This document shows positions 42,023 to 50,800 of a stretch of 64,000 nucleotides of DNA, piece by piece. A model generated the notes under the pieces. That model saw nothing but the letters and a program-made list of their open reading frames with translations. It was not told where the DNA came from and did not search any database. A program made the translations under genes and the position numbers. The stretch is from Cupriavidus basilensis (GTDB lineage: Bacteria; Pseudomonadota; Gammaproteobacteria; Burkholderiales; Burkholderiaceae). The DNA is taken from assembly GCF_008801925.2 (NCBI RefSeq), contig NZ_CP062808.1, positions 1-64,000 of the forward strand, read 5' to 3'. Each line of letters begins with the position of its first letter. Position 1 is the stretch's first letter.

Positions 42023-42295
42023 ATGAAGCGAGTCATTCCTTTTGCATTGGTGCTGACGTGTTCCGTAGCGATTGCTGGAGCGCCCGTTACTGACCTTATG
42101 GCTGATCCGCTGTTCATGGCCAAGGTGGCCAGCTATCACGGGATGACTCCCATGCGTCTGGCCAATCAGTCCGAGGATCGCGTTCGTCAAATGGTGCTCG
42201 ATTACCTCGAATCACAACAAGCAAAGCCGACGAAGAAAGCTGCGACGCATGGGGGTGGCGCGGTGATGAAGGCAAATGATGAGGTGCGCCAATGA
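42023..42295 (+). CDS. Small secreted protein sharing a module with TraG
   Basis: A 90-residue protein with a signal peptide ending IAGAP. Residues about 23-64, TDLMADPLFMAKVASYHG then PMRLANQSEDRVRQMVLDYLE, match a stretch of the C-terminal part of the plasmid's own TraG (46944-47063), DLMADPYLFEKVAARNG then AMRFANQSEDRIMDMVQDYV. Function unknown; the shared module suggests the same binding partner. Confidence 0.72.
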   Translation: MKRVIPFALVLTCSVAIAGAPVTDLMADPLFMAKVASYHGMTPMRLANQSEDRVRQMVLDYLESQQAKPTKKAATHGGGAVMKANDEVRQ

Positions 42296-43104
42296 TGAAG
42301 CGAAGCCTTCTCCTGCTGTCCCTGCTGTCCGGTTATGCCAATGCGCAGTCACTGGATTACCCCTCTGTTTGGCAATGCGATGCGAACAAGCCCAACTGGT
42401 ACTGCGACATGGACGAGGCCAAGCCTCAACCCGTGCAGCCGACGCCGGCGCCGGCACGGCCGCAGAGCAGCCGCAAGGCCGACCAGCCCAAACGCATCGA
42501 GTTGAAGGACATCAAGACCGCCGAGCAACTGCGGCAAGAGCTGAAGCGTCGGGAGGACGTGGCGGTGATGAATCCCACCGACCAGAACATGAAGGACTAC
42601 CTGGAGCTTTGGCAGATGACGCAGGACAAGGGGGCTGTCTTCGCTGACAACTGGCGGCGCGTGGTGTGGCAGAACCCCAGCCTCGACTACGCCCAAAAGC
42701 GCCCGGTCAATAACTCCGCGATCAAGATTTACGACGAGAGCCGCATTCAGAACGAGGAACAGCAACTGAAGATGCTGGCCAAGGAGCACGGCCTGATCTT
42801 CTTCTTCCGCAGCGACTGCCCGTACTGCCACGCGATGGCTCCGACGCTCAAGATGCTTTCGGACAAGTACGGCATCGAGGTGCTGGGCGTCTCCGTGGAT
42901 GGCATGGGCCTGCCCGAGTTCCCGAATCCCCGCGACGGCCGCGCTCAAGCGGCGGCCTGGGGGATCGAGCGCGTGCCGGCATTGTTTATCGGCTCGAAGC
43001 AAACCGGCGACCGTGCGCCCATCGGCTTCGGAATGATGGCCCTGACCGAAATCGTCAATCGCATCTTTGTCCTCACCGGCACCAAGCCCGGCGAAAACTT
43101 CTAA
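42292..43104 (+). CDS. traF: TraF-like thioredoxin-fold pilus assembly protein
   Basis: A 270-residue periplasmic protein, signal peptide ending YANAQ. The C-terminal thioredoxin domain has a CPYC pair (C176, C179) in FFFRSDCPYCHAM and the cis-proline site VPALFIG. F TraF lacks the CxxC, so this version may be redox-active. Followed by traH as in F. Confidence 0.9.
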   Translation: MMKRSLLLLSLLSGYANAQSLDYPSVWQCDANKPNWYCDMDEAKPQPVQPTPAPARPQSSRKADQPKRIELKDIKTAEQLRQELKRREDVAVMNPTDQNMKDYLELWQMTQDKGAVFADNWRRVVWQNPSLDYAQKRPVNNSAIKIYDESRIQNEEQQLKMLAKEHGLIFFFRSDCPYCHAMAPTLKMLSDKYGIEVLGVSVDGMGLPEFPNPRDGRAQAAAWGIERVPALFIGSKQTGDRAPIGFGMMALTEIVNRIFVLTGTKPGENF

Positions 43105-43114
43105 GGAGCTGCCC

Positions 43115-44521
43115 ATGCTACTGAAAAAAGTAACGGCGCTGGTGACGGCATTTGCTTTCACCACCTCTACCTACGCCATGAACATGCAGGAGCTTTTCGA
43201 CTCCGTGAATGCTCAGGGCAACGTCAGCAACCCGGCTGTGCTGCAAGGCCAGACGATGAACCTCTACACGGGGGGGAGTCTGTTCATGCGGATGCCCAAG
43301 CGCACCTATCAACTCGCCACGGTGACGCCTCCGAGCTGGAATGCCGGGTGCGGCGGCATTGACCTGTTTGCAGGTGGCTTCTCGTTCATCAACAAAGAGC
43401 AGTTTGTGGCCATGTTGCGCAACATCGGCTCGAACGCCCTGGGCTACGGCTTCAAGCTGGCGATCCAGAACCTGTGCCCGACCTGCGACAACGTGATGCA
43501 GGCACTGCAAGCCACCGCCCAAGCAGCCAATCGCCTCAACATGGATTCCTGCGAGGCGGCCAAGGGGATTGTCAATGCTGCCGTGCCCGACACCTGGACG
43601 CGCGGCAAGCAGAACGCGGCCAAGAACTTCGGTGTGGACACCAATATTTTCGAGAACATCACCGACGCTTGGACGAACGTGATGAACAGCGAAAGCCGGG
43701 CCAACCAAACGGTGAACTCGGTGGCCAACGCGAGGCCCGAGGCGAAAGACCAGCTCCCGACCGGCAACGTGGTTTGGAAGGCGCTCAAGAAGCTCGATGG
43801 CATCACCGACGAGCAACGCATGATCCTGATGTCGATGATCGGCAGCATGATCTTCCCGACCGGCGACACCCCACAACTGCCAATCCCGCTGCTGCGCAAG
43901 GAAATCACGGTGGAGGCTCTGGTGGGTGCGCGTACTACCTCCGACACCATCACGGTGCCGATCTGGCGTTGCGACACGACCAGCGCGGACGGTTGCTTGA
44001 GTCCGACCGAGGACGAAGTGACCACCAAGAGCTTCAAGACGATGGTGCGGGAGAAGATGGAAAAAATCTCCGACAAGATCGCCAACCGTTCGGCACATGA
44101 CGACATGGCGGCCACCATCGGCTTCCTGAACGCCACCGATCTGCCCATCTACAAGATGCTGGCCGTGACGACGACCCTCAACAACACCTCGATGGCCGAT
44201 GCGCTGATTGGCCGCTACCAAGAGCTGATCGCCGCCAAATACGCCGAGGTTTACATCCAGCGTGCCGTCACCGACCTGCGCGGCGCAATGGCGAAGTTCT
44301 CCGCCGCAGCCGACGCTACCCAGGCCGCCGAGCTGGGCAAGATGAAGCCCGAGCTGGAGGAAATTTCGCGCGCAGCAAAGCAGGTGCTGGCCACTGCCTA
44401 CTCGCAGACCATCAGCACCTACAACATCGCCCAGGAGGTGCAGTACATGGAGCGTGCGCTCAATGCCAACCTGTCGCAGACGCTGCGTAACTCGCTCGCC
44501 TTCGGCAAGAGCCTGCGCTAA
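43115..44521 (+). CDS. traH: TraH-like pilus assembly protein
   Basis: A 468-residue periplasmic protein needed for pilus extension. Signal peptide ending STYA; NPAVLQGQTMNLYTGGSL, CGGIDLFAGGFSFINKEQF and CPTCDNVMQALQ are characteristic. The start at 43115 gives the signal peptide and follows GGAG; a longer frame would overlap traF. Coiled-coil-like helices lie near the C-terminus. Confidence 0.93.
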   Translation: MLLKKVTALVTAFAFTTSTYAMNMQELFDSVNAQGNVSNPAVLQGQTMNLYTGGSLFMRMPKRTYQLATVTPPSWNAGCGGIDLFAGGFSFINKEQFVAMLRNIGSNALGYGFKLAIQNLCPTCDNVMQALQATAQAANRLNMDSCEAAKGIVNAAVPDTWTRGKQNAAKNFGVDTNIFENITDAWTNVMNSESRANQTVNSVANARPEAKDQLPTGNVVWKALKKLDGITDEQRMILMSMIGSMIFPTGDTPQLPIPLLRKEITVEALVGARTTSDTITVPIWRCDTTSADGCLSPTEDEVTTKSFKTMVREKMEKISDKIANRSAHDDMAATIGFLNATDLPIYKMLAVTTTLNNTSMADALIGRYQELIAAKYAEVYIQRAVTDLRGAMAKFSAAADATQAAELGKMKPELEEISRAAKQVLATAYSQTISTYNIAQEVQYMERALNANLSQTLRNSLAFGKSLR

Positions 44522-44533
44522 GGGAGGGATGCC

Positions 44534-47500
44534 GTGGACATCGAAATTCAAACCTACTGGAACGTAGAAACGCTCTACTACGTCTTCAACGCCGTGGCCT
44601 CGATGATGGCCGGCGCTGGCTTCGCTGGCTTGCTGAAGCTGGTTTTCCTGTTCGCCATTGCAATCGGCATGTTCGGCTACATGAACAAGCAGCTCGAAAT
44701 GGCGAAGTGGTTTATCCACGCCCTGGCTTTCGTGACGGTGCTGAATCTGCCGATCGCGCGCGTTGCCTTGACCGACAAGACCGGGCTGGAGCCGCCTCGC
44801 GTGGTCGATAACGTCCCCTTTGCCCTGGCCGTCACTGCGCAAACGACAAATCTGGTGTTCGGCGCACTGACCAACACCTATGAAACGGTCTTCGGTGTGC
44901 CTGAAGACTTGGGCTTGCAAAAAGGGGATGTGGGCTTCGGGCACCGCATCCTGAAGCAAGTGAATAACGCGACGATCCGCGACCCCAGCTTGCGCTCCGA
45001 CCTGATGCAGTTCATCAAGGAATGCACGCTGTACGACGTGAAAGACGGTGAAATCACCCCGCAGCAGATTGTGGGTGGCACCGATACCTGGAACGTGATT
45101 TTCAACAACACGAGTCCGGCCCGCTTCGTCACCTACAACACCCTGACGAATGCGCCGACCACCGATACCTGCACCAATGTTGCGGCCATCCTGAAGGAGA
45201 AGGTCAACGACGCCGTAACGGCTGGCCAAGCCTTCTACGGCAAGCAGGCTTTCACTCGGGCAAGCAGTGATGCCATCGCTACCAGCATGTTCGTTTCGAC
45301 GGTGGGCACGTCCTACGACTGGATTCTGAATAACTCCAGCAACGCCTCCGACGCGATGAAGCAGGCGATGTTCAACAACATCTGGAAGGAGGCCGGCACC
45401 GAGCTGCCGGCGCTGCTGAACGATCCTGCGCGGGTGGCCGAGGTTAATGCCCTGGCCGGCGCTGCCCAGGCGGCACGGCAAGCTGACGGCTCCAACAGCA
45501 CGTTGAGCCTGCTGGCCCAAGAGACGCTGCCCCACATGCGCAACTGGATCGAGGCAATCATCTACGGCCTATTCCCGGTTGTTGTGGTGCTGATGGTTGT
45601 CAGCTCGACCGAGGGTGCAAAGAAGATCATCGCGGGCTACATGATGTCGCTGGCCTGGATCGGCCTGTGGCCAATCTTGTTCGCCGTCATCAACCACCTG
45701 TCGCTCATGCACTTGCGCTACAAGGCGCGCGCGCTGGAGCTGGCGGCCGGTGTGCCGTTCCAGCTCACCGATGCTTTCGACGCCACGCTGACCAACGAGC
45801 AGGCGGCCATCGGCTACATGGTTGTCCTGGTGCCATTCATCGCCGGGGCCATCATCAAGCTGGGGCAGGGCGGTTTCATGGGTGTTGCCGACCGGATGAT
45901 GACCGGCTTTGCCTCTGCCGGCGCAGCGGTGGGCGCAAGCAATGCCAGCGGCAATGTCAGCATGGGCCAAGCTGGACTTGATACCGCATCGGTCAACACG
46001 ACCTCGATGAACAAGTACGACAGCAACATCGGCCTGCAAGGCGGCGGGGCAACCATCGGCCGAGGCAATGGCTCGACGGCCACAATGGCCGCGAACGGCG
46101 CGGTTGCCTTGCAGCAGCTCCAAAACCGGATGCTGACGCAGATGAACATGGATCACCGACTGGAAGCCGGCCGAAACCAGGAAGCGCATCGTACCGACAT
46201 CACTTCGACCGGGGATCAACTGGCGCGCCGGCACGGCGACAGCTCAAGCCTCACGGACGTGAAGGGGCACGATACAACCCGTGGCCAATACCAGAACACG
46301 GGCGTGGTGGCGGCTCGCGGGAGCGAGGGCGGGTATGGCGGCCAGCACTCCACTGGCCAGAACTTGGATCGCAACTTCCGGGAGGGTTCGCACTTCCGTA
46401 CTGCGGCCGGTGCCAATGACCAACTCCACATGAATTTGGGTGTTGGCCGTGGGAACCCCAGCGGCGGCGGTGCTCCTGGTGCGGGTGGCGCGGGTGGCGC
46501 GCCTGATCCGCGCGAGGAAAAGCGTATTGCTGACGCCATGAAGCAGGGCGGCGCGAACCAGCAACAGATCGACCAGGCGCTGAAGAACTACCGTGGCGGC
46601 AAGGGCGGTGCCCAGCCTTCGGGCAGCCTCATCAACGCGGGCCTGGGCTACAACGGCGCGAAGACCTACACCGCCGAGCACGGCCGGGATCGGGGCGTGG
46701 ATACGGTTCATGGCAACCAGGAGGCCGCGCGCACCGAGCGCACGTTTGCTGAACGCGGCTCCCGCACCGAGCAGGCCGGGACGGGCAATCAATCGGCCCA
46801 AAACGACCGCCACGGCCGCGATGCCGCCCTTACGAACGTGGATGAGGTTTCCCGCGTGCGTGATGTCTCTGATCGTCGTGAATTCGGTACTGGCGACCGC
46901 GCCAACCGTAGCGACAGCAACAGCTTCACGACTCACAAGGATCTGATGGCCGATCCGTATCTGTTCGAGAAGGTGGCCGCGCGCAATGGCATGACCGCCA
47001 TGCGTTTCGCCAACCAATCCGAAGACCGGATCATGGACATGGTGCAGGACTACGTGAGCGAGAAGGGCATGGTTCAACAAGCTACCACCATGCCGCAGCA
47101 GACTTTCGCAGGCGAAAAACTGCCGACCACGAAGGGCGAGCTGGAGAAGCAATCCGCCAAGGATCGCGCCGGCATCCCGCAGGACATCCAGGGCGTCCAC
47201 AAGAAGAAGGTGGCACAGACCGGCTACGGCGGAACCGCTCCGCTCAAGGTCGATACCTCTGCGCCTCCGATCATTGCGGAATCCAGAGGGGACGTACAGG
47301 GCCAGCTCGACCCGAAGAACAAGGGCAGCATCCCCGCGCGTGCCGGGGCCTTGGACGAGAACGTGAATGCCTGGGCCAGCCCGGACAAGGCTGTTGGCGC
47401 TGGGCGGGCCAACCCCGCAGCCGTCAACGAGGACAACATGATCCGCGACGGCAAGGACACCGTTCAGAAGGCTTGGGACAAGCTGACTGGCGGCGACGGT

Positions 47501-47581
47501 ACGGCAGACGGCGAAAAGCTGAACGACAACATGAAGCGGGAAACAGCCGCCTCGGTTCAGATCAACAACGGCAGCAAGTAA
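44534..47581 (+). CDS. traG: TraG-like mating pair stabilisation protein
   Basis: A 1015-residue protein. The N-terminal 480 residues have several membrane segments (about 23-50, 60-80, 340-420 and 430-455) and family features such as YWNVETLYYVFNAVASMM. The C-terminal part (about 480-1015) is glycine-, asparagine- and serine-rich and periplasmic, and includes the module also found in the gene at 42023. GTG start after AAGGGAGGG. A dispersed palindrome lies at 47103. Last gene of the operon; a hairpin follows. Confidence 0.93.
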   Translation: MDIEIQTYWNVETLYYVFNAVASMMAGAGFAGLLKLVFLFAIAIGMFGYMNKQLEMAKWFIHALAFVTVLNLPIARVALTDKTGLEPPRVVDNVPFALAVTAQTTNLVFGALTNTYETVFGVPEDLGLQKGDVGFGHRILKQVNNATIRDPSLRSDLMQFIKECTLYDVKDGEITPQQIVGGTDTWNVIFNNTSPARFVTYNTLTNAPTTDTCTNVAAILKEKVNDAVTAGQAFYGKQAFTRASSDAIATSMFVSTVGTSYDWILNNSSNASDAMKQAMFNNIWKEAGTELPALLNDPARVAEVNALAGAAQAARQADGSNSTLSLLAQETLPHMRNWIEAIIYGLFPVVVVLMVVSSTEGAKKIIAGYMMSLAWIGLWPILFAVINHLSLMHLRYKARALELAAGVPFQLTDAFDATLTNEQAAIGYMVVLVPFIAGAIIKLGQGGFMGVADRMMTGFASAGAAVGASNASGNVSMGQAGLDTASVNTTSMNKYDSNIGLQGGGATIGRGNGSTATMAANGAVALQQLQNRMLTQMNMDHRLEAGRNQEAHRTDITSTGDQLARRHGDSSSLTDVKGHDTTRGQYQNTGVVAARGSEGGYGGQHSTGQNLDRNFREGSHFRTAAGANDQLHMNLGVGRGNPSGGGAPGAGGAGGAPDPREEKRIADAMKQGGANQQQIDQALKNYRGGKGGAQPSGSLINAGLGYNGAKTYTAEHGRDRGVDTVHGNQEAARTERTFAERGSRTEQAGTGNQSAQNDRHGRDAALTNVDEVSRVRDVSDRREFGTGDRANRSDSNSFTTHKDLMADPYLFEKVAARNGMTAMRFANQSEDRIMDMVQDYVSEKGMVQQATTMPQQTFAGEKLPTTKGELEKQSAKDRAGIPQDIQGVHKKKVAQTGYGGTAPLKVDTSAPPIIAESRGDVQGQLDPKNKGSIPARAGALDENVNAWASPDKAVGAGRANPAAVNEDNMIRDGKDTVQKAWDKLTGGDGTADGEKLNDNMKRETAASVQINNGSK
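47103..47118. repeat. Dispersed palindrome site 13
   Basis: CTTTCGCAGGCGAAAA in traG; one end base differs from the consensus. Confidence 0.75.
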
Positions 47582-47585
47582 AGGG

Positions 47586-47606
47586 AAAGGGGGCTTTGCC
47601 CCCTTT
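47586..47606. terminator. Bidirectional hairpin after traG
   Basis: AAAGGGGGC-TTT-GCCCCCTTT. It separates the rightward T4SS operon from the leftward genes and could stop both transcripts (A-tract on one side, T-tract on the other). Confidence 0.7.
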
Positions 47607-47917
47607 CAAGAATTGCCGCCCGTGTAGTTATCGCCCCAGGGTAAATGATGAACAACACAAGACTTGCCGGTAAATGGATTAACGCCTGCTGCGCTATTTG
47701 GCGCGCCAGTGCCGGGCCATTTCGACATTCCCTTGAATCCATCGCTTAACCACCATGCAAGCCAGAATGGAATCCAGAAAATCAATCCGCCGCCGAGCAT
47801 TGGAATGTAGTCGGCAAGGAAATTACCACCGAATGCCGAAAGTGCGGCAGCGGCCGGCAATGGAAGCCAGAGCATCCAGCGCCTTCGAGAGAACAGCATT
47901 TTTGTCAGTCGCATCAT
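47606..47917 (-). CDS. Small membrane protein (leftward)
   Basis: A 103-residue protein: basic start, two hydrophobic segments (about 15-35 and 41-57), then a polar tail. The start overlaps the stop of the leftward gene before it. No family recognised. The pair of leftward genes ends against the traG hairpin. Confidence 0.6.
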   Translation of the reverse strand: MMRLTKMLFSRRRWMLWLPLPAAAALSAFGGNFLADYIPMLGGGLIFWIPFWLAWWLSDGFKGMSKWPGTGAPNSAAGVNPFTGKSCVVHHLPWGDNYTGGNS

Positions 47918-48171
47918 TATTGTTCCTCAATAACCAGCATCACGTAGGTGGCCGTGTTTTTGTCGTCTTGCATATGCACGACACGGAAGCCTTTTTCGTA
48001 AATCTGCTTGATCGTCACCTTGCCGATGTGTTCGCACTGCAACACCGAGTCGCCACCACGGAAGGGGCCGATGCAGACACCGCCACGCTTCGCGCTGGCC
48101 GCTTGGGCGCTGGCGTTGGTCATGCCTACAAGTGCTGCCACGATGAAAGCAGCGTAAAGCATCTTTTTCAT
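47917..48171 (-). CDS. Small secreted protein (leftward)
   Basis: An 84-residue protein with a signal peptide ending ASAQA. The mature part (about 62 residues) has a cysteine pair (GVCIGPFRGGD, LQCEHIG) and ends VIEEQ. An AAGGAG site precedes the start. It is divergent from the KorA-like gene, sharing the control region 48172-48254. Function unknown. Confidence 0.7.
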   Translation of the reverse strand: MKKMLYAAFIVAALVGMTNASAQAASAKRGGVCIGPFRGGDSVLQCEHIGKVTIKQIYEKGFRVVHMQDDKNTATYVMLVIEEQ

Positions 48172-48254
48172 TACAACTCTCCTTCCAAATTGGATAAAAT
48201 TTGCGCATCTTGTCTATTGACAAAATACGCCCAAAACCCTTACGGTGCAAGGGG
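48172..48254. promoter_or_regulatory. Divergent promoter region of the korA-like gene
   Basis: Contains TTGTC-TATT-GACAA (48216-48229). TTGACA there can serve as -35 in the rightward direction and TTGTCA in the leftward one, with ATTTTATCC as a leftward -10. The CTATTGAC half-site matches half of the 21-bp operators at 3909, 7223 and 10547. Confidence 0.45.
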
Positions 48255-48584
48255 ATGAGCCAGATATTCAAGACTGTTTCCGCAGCGTGTGGCCATGTGT
48301 CGCGTGCTGTCTTCGTGAAAGCAGCGCGGCGGCTGGGTCTTTCGTCCGAATCTTACCGCATCGCTGATGAAGTGTTCCTCAAAGGCTACCGGCAGGCAAC
48401 CGTCGCGCGCCACGTCGGCGTCTCGCGTCAACGGGTGCATTCAGTGTGCCGGGAGCTGCTGGAAGAAATCAATAACCAACTTTCCCCTGAAAGGGCAACC
48501 GATGAAAAAACTTCTCCTGATTCTCATTACCACGGCCACCTTGGGCGGATGTGCTTCGCAACAGCCTCTCAGCATGAGAAATGA
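48255..48584 (+). CDS. korA: KorA/TrfB-like transcription repressor
   Basis: A 109-residue protein. The stretch FVKAARRLGLSSESYRIADEVFLKGYRQATVARHVGVSRQRVHSVCREL follows the pattern of the TrfB/KorA DNA-binding domain, a helix-turn-helix with the recognition helix around VSRQRVHSV. In IncP plasmids KorA is a global repressor of plasmid operons. It is the best candidate in the window to bind the AACTATTGACGGTCAATAGTT operators, but this is not shown. The C-terminal 30 residues overlap the next gene in another frame. Confidence 0.7.
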   Translation: MSQIFKTVSAACGHVSRAVFVKAARRLGLSSESYRIADEVFLKGYRQATVARHVGVSRQRVHSVCRELLEEINNQLSPERATDEKTSPDSHYHGHLGRMCFATASQHEK

Positions 48585-48663
48585 CTGGCGCGCGGGCACC
48601 GATCAAACGCCGTATCGCTCGATCCCAACAGCTTTAATCTGTGACGACTGCAATTTGCAATGA
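48502..48663 (+). CDS. Small lipoprotein, possible entry-exclusion protein
   Basis: A 53-residue lipoprotein with lipobox LGGC at about residues 14-17 and a short mature part with two cysteines at the end (ICDDCNLQ). Small lipoproteins next to transfer operons often act in entry exclusion (Eex, TrbK); that role is inferred from size and place only. It overlaps the KorA-like gene and the M48 protease gene. Confidence 0.65.
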   Translation: MKKLLLILITTATLGGCASQQPLSMRNDWRAGTDQTPYRSIPTALICDDCNLQ

Positions 48664-49385
48664 TCCCGTCTCACTGGTTCAGACGGATCATTCTGATCGT
48701 CTTCATCATGGAGGTTGCTGGCGGCATTTTGTGGGTAACTGGCAGGTTATCCACGAATCCAGCCGCCAAGCCAATGACTCAGGCCCTCGGTAGCCTGATA
48801 TTCCTGTTCGGCTTTTATGCCAGCGCGCCATTATCGGCGCGCTTCCTTGCTCCGCGACCGTCGCGGGATGCTGCGCTTCAAGAGCGTTTGGCAAGGATAG
48901 TGGCAACCATCCCTGATAGTCGCCCCGTCTTCCTGTATGACCATGCCGACAAGGAAGCCAACACTGTGGGGCTGCTGCCGAGTCATTCGCGCATCTACGT
49001 GACAACCGGCCTGCTGGCCAGCATGAGCGACGACGGTATGCGGGGCGTGATCGCCCATGAAAACGCCCATGTTCATGAGCGCCACATCTTCGCCACGTTC
49101 ACCTATGCCTGCTGCTTTGCTGTGAGCAGCCACCTCCTGGACAACAACAACTTTTTCTTTGCCGCCTTCCTCCTGTTCCTGGGGATTCGCCGGTATTGCG
49201 AGTACCGGGCGGATGCCGGCGCTGCGCAGTCCGTAGGGCGCGGAACGATGTTGACGGCGCTGCGCGAGCTGGCCGTGTTGTACCCCTCGAAATCCTGGGT
49301 TCGCTGGTTCTCGTTCGCCAATGCCTACCCGACCTTGGCCATGCGGATGCGGGCCGTGGAAACCGGGCGCAAGGCCCTTCTGTGA
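48660..49385 (+). CDS. M48-family metalloprotease
   Basis: A 241-residue membrane protease related to HtpX. Two N-terminal membrane segments (about 8-27 and 40-62), zinc motif HENAH at 133-137, another hydrophobic hairpin (about 143-176), and the third ligand probably in EYRADAGAA. It could take part in envelope quality control during T4SS expression. Coupled by ATGA to the lipoprotein. Confidence 0.85.
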   Translation: MIPSHWFRRIILIVFIMEVAGGILWVTGRLSTNPAAKPMTQALGSLIFLFGFYASAPLSARFLAPRPSRDAALQERLARIVATIPDSRPVFLYDHADKEANTVGLLPSHSRIYVTTGLLASMSDDGMRGVIAHENAHVHERHIFATFTYACCFAVSSHLLDNNNFFFAAFLLFLGIRRYCEYRADAGAAQSVGRGTMLTALRELAVLYPSKSWVRWFSFANAYPTLAMRMRAVETGRKALL

Positions 49386-49386
49386 G

Positions 49387-49653
49387 ATGAGCATGGATGC
49401 CTTCTACCTGCAATGGATCGGCTGCGCGTTTGGGGTGCTGGGGGCCTTGATGCTGGCCCTCAATAACCGCTTGTCCGGCTGGGGCTTCGTGTCTTTCCTG
49501 GCCTCGAATGTCTGCTGGATCGGCTTCGGCGTCATGACCGACGCGCCGGGCCTGATCTTCATGCAAGTGGCTTTCACTGCCACCAGCCTGCTAGGCATTT
49601 ATAGGTGGATGCTGGCCAAGCCCGACTTTCGCGCGCGAAAGTCGATGGAGTGA
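49387..49653 (+). CDS. Small polytopic membrane protein
   Basis: An 88-residue protein with about three membrane segments (about 8-26, 32-50, 55-72). The pattern is similar to short PnuC/SWEET-like half-transporters; this is a weak resemblance. The C-terminal DFRARKSME is encoded by a dispersed palindrome (49626), so the element forms the end of the protein. Confidence 0.6.
   Translation: MSMDAFYLQWIGCAFGVLGALMLALNNRLSGWGFVSFLASNVCWIGFGVMTDAPGLIFMQVAFTATSLLGIYRWMLAKPDFRARKSME
49626..49641. repeat. Dispersed palindrome site 14
   Basis: CTTTCGCGCGCGAAAG at the 3' end of the preceding small membrane gene. Confidence 0.9.
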
Positions 49654-49656
49654 GTC

Positions 49657-49875
49657 ATGCGGCCATCCTACTGCATCAGTTTCTACTTCGTGTTCATTAC
49701 CCTAGTTGTTGGGTGCTGTATTGCCGTGCTTTGGTTTGTGCGGGAGTCGGGGCTTGTGGAGCTGTTCCACGTAGCGGCCGCTGTTGTGTTCATGGCCGGT
49801 GCTTTGGCGATTTACCACGCAATGGAATGGTTTGCGCGCCTGCCCGAGTTCAATTCTGAACGGGGGCGCGAATGA
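49657..49875 (+). CDS. Small membrane protein, 72 residues
   Basis: Two hydrophobic segments (about 6-28 and 36-55) and a charged tail. No family recognised. Starts three bases after the stop of the previous gene and overlaps the next by four. Confidence 0.65.
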   Translation: MRPSYCISFYFVFITLVVGCCIAVLWFVRESGLVELFHVAAAVVFMAGALAIYHAMEWFARLPEFNSERGRE

Positions 49876-50285
49876 AGAAAAAGTACCACACGATCACCGA
49901 CATCGTAGGCACGGTTTACTGCGAGCAAAAGGTGGTTTTCGACCGTGAGCGTGGGGATGCCCGGCCGCTGGAGGTTCGGGCGAAGGCCGCTGCCGGCACC
50001 TTCGAGCACCTACGGTTTCAGGTCGAAGGGCAGACGCGCGCAGCGATTGATCGGCGCTGTTTCATTGCCACCGCGATCTACGGGCCTGACGCCCCTGAAA
50101 CGGACTTTCTCCGGGCGTGGCGCGACCGCGTGCTGATGCCGACAACGACAGGGCGCTTTTTCGTCCAAGCCTACTACGCCATTTCGCCGGCATTGGTGCC
50201 GCTACTGTGCCGGAGCCGAGGTGCTGCCAGTGCCGTGCGTGCCGCACTGAATGCCCTGCTGGCCACGCTGGGGATGCCGCGATGA
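49872..50285 (+). CDS. CFI-box protein
   Basis: A 137-residue protein. The second half has CFIATAIYGPDAPETDFLRAWRDR followed by GRFFVQAYYAISPALVPLL, the CFI-box module (consensus CFIATAAYG) found in bacterial envelope proteins, often at the C-terminus; its role is unknown. The first half has a short beta-rich domain with ITDIVGTVYCEQKVVFDRE. ATGA overlap with the next gene. Confidence 0.72.
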   Translation: MKKKYHTITDIVGTVYCEQKVVFDRERGDARPLEVRAKAAAGTFEHLRFQVEGQTRAAIDRRCFIATAIYGPDAPETDFLRAWRDRVLMPTTTGRFFVQAYYAISPALVPLLCRSRGAASAVRAALNALLATLGMPR

Positions 50286-50656
50286 GCAACTTGCCGAGCT
50301 ACATCCTTTTCGGGCTGGCCCTGGCCCTGGCCGTCTGGACTTTCATGGTCTGGCGGGGATTCACTCAGAACTGGCTTCCCTCCGAACTTGCGGCCGGCAA
50401 GGTTGCTCAGGTGGAGCGCAATCTGTTCATCAATGCGCCGTTTCCCGTGGTGGGCCGGCCCGATCAGGTGTATCGGCTCCCCGATGGGCTGCATGTCCCT
50501 CTCGAAAACAAGAACCGCGATGCCCACCGCGTCTATGAGACGGACATTGCGCAACTCTCTTTGCAAGCGTGGCTGCTTCGCCTGAACGGACTCGAAACCG
50601 CGCCCTTTGGCTTCGTGGCCATCAACAACCGGAAAACCCGCGAGCGCCGCGCCATC
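50282..50656 (+). pseudogene. Cas4/Dna2-like PD-(D/E)XK nuclease, 5' part (interrupted by IS21)
   Basis: The first 125 codons encode an N-terminal membrane segment and a PD-(D/E)XK-like core: RPDQVYRLPDGLHVPLENKNR (acidic D and ExK) and ETDIAQLSLQAWLLR, as in Cas4/RecB-like nucleases. An IS21-family element then breaks the frame inside ERRAI; the reading frame runs on for some 25 element-encoded residues. Removing the element and one 7-bp duplication restores the frame into 53277-53426. Confidence 0.82.
50650..50656 (+). repeat. Target-site duplication, left copy (CGCCATC)
   Basis: Seven bases, repeated at 53270-53276 on the other side of the IS21-family element. Confidence 0.85.
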
Positions 50657-50800
50657 CCCCGATGGCCACCCAAATTCCCCCGCCTATGGCCACCTCAAAC
50701 TCCCCCACCTGAACTGATCGGGGATAGGGGTTAAACGCCGGCGCCGTCGGCACCTGTTGGCAGGACATTGATCCGGTCTTCCTCGAGGGAAGGCCAAGGA

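Noticed and set aside
44360..44378. ATTTCGCGCGCAGCAAAG in traH as a further dispersed site
   Set aside because: The right arm does not match (GCAGCAAAG in place of GCGAAAG), so no symmetry remains.
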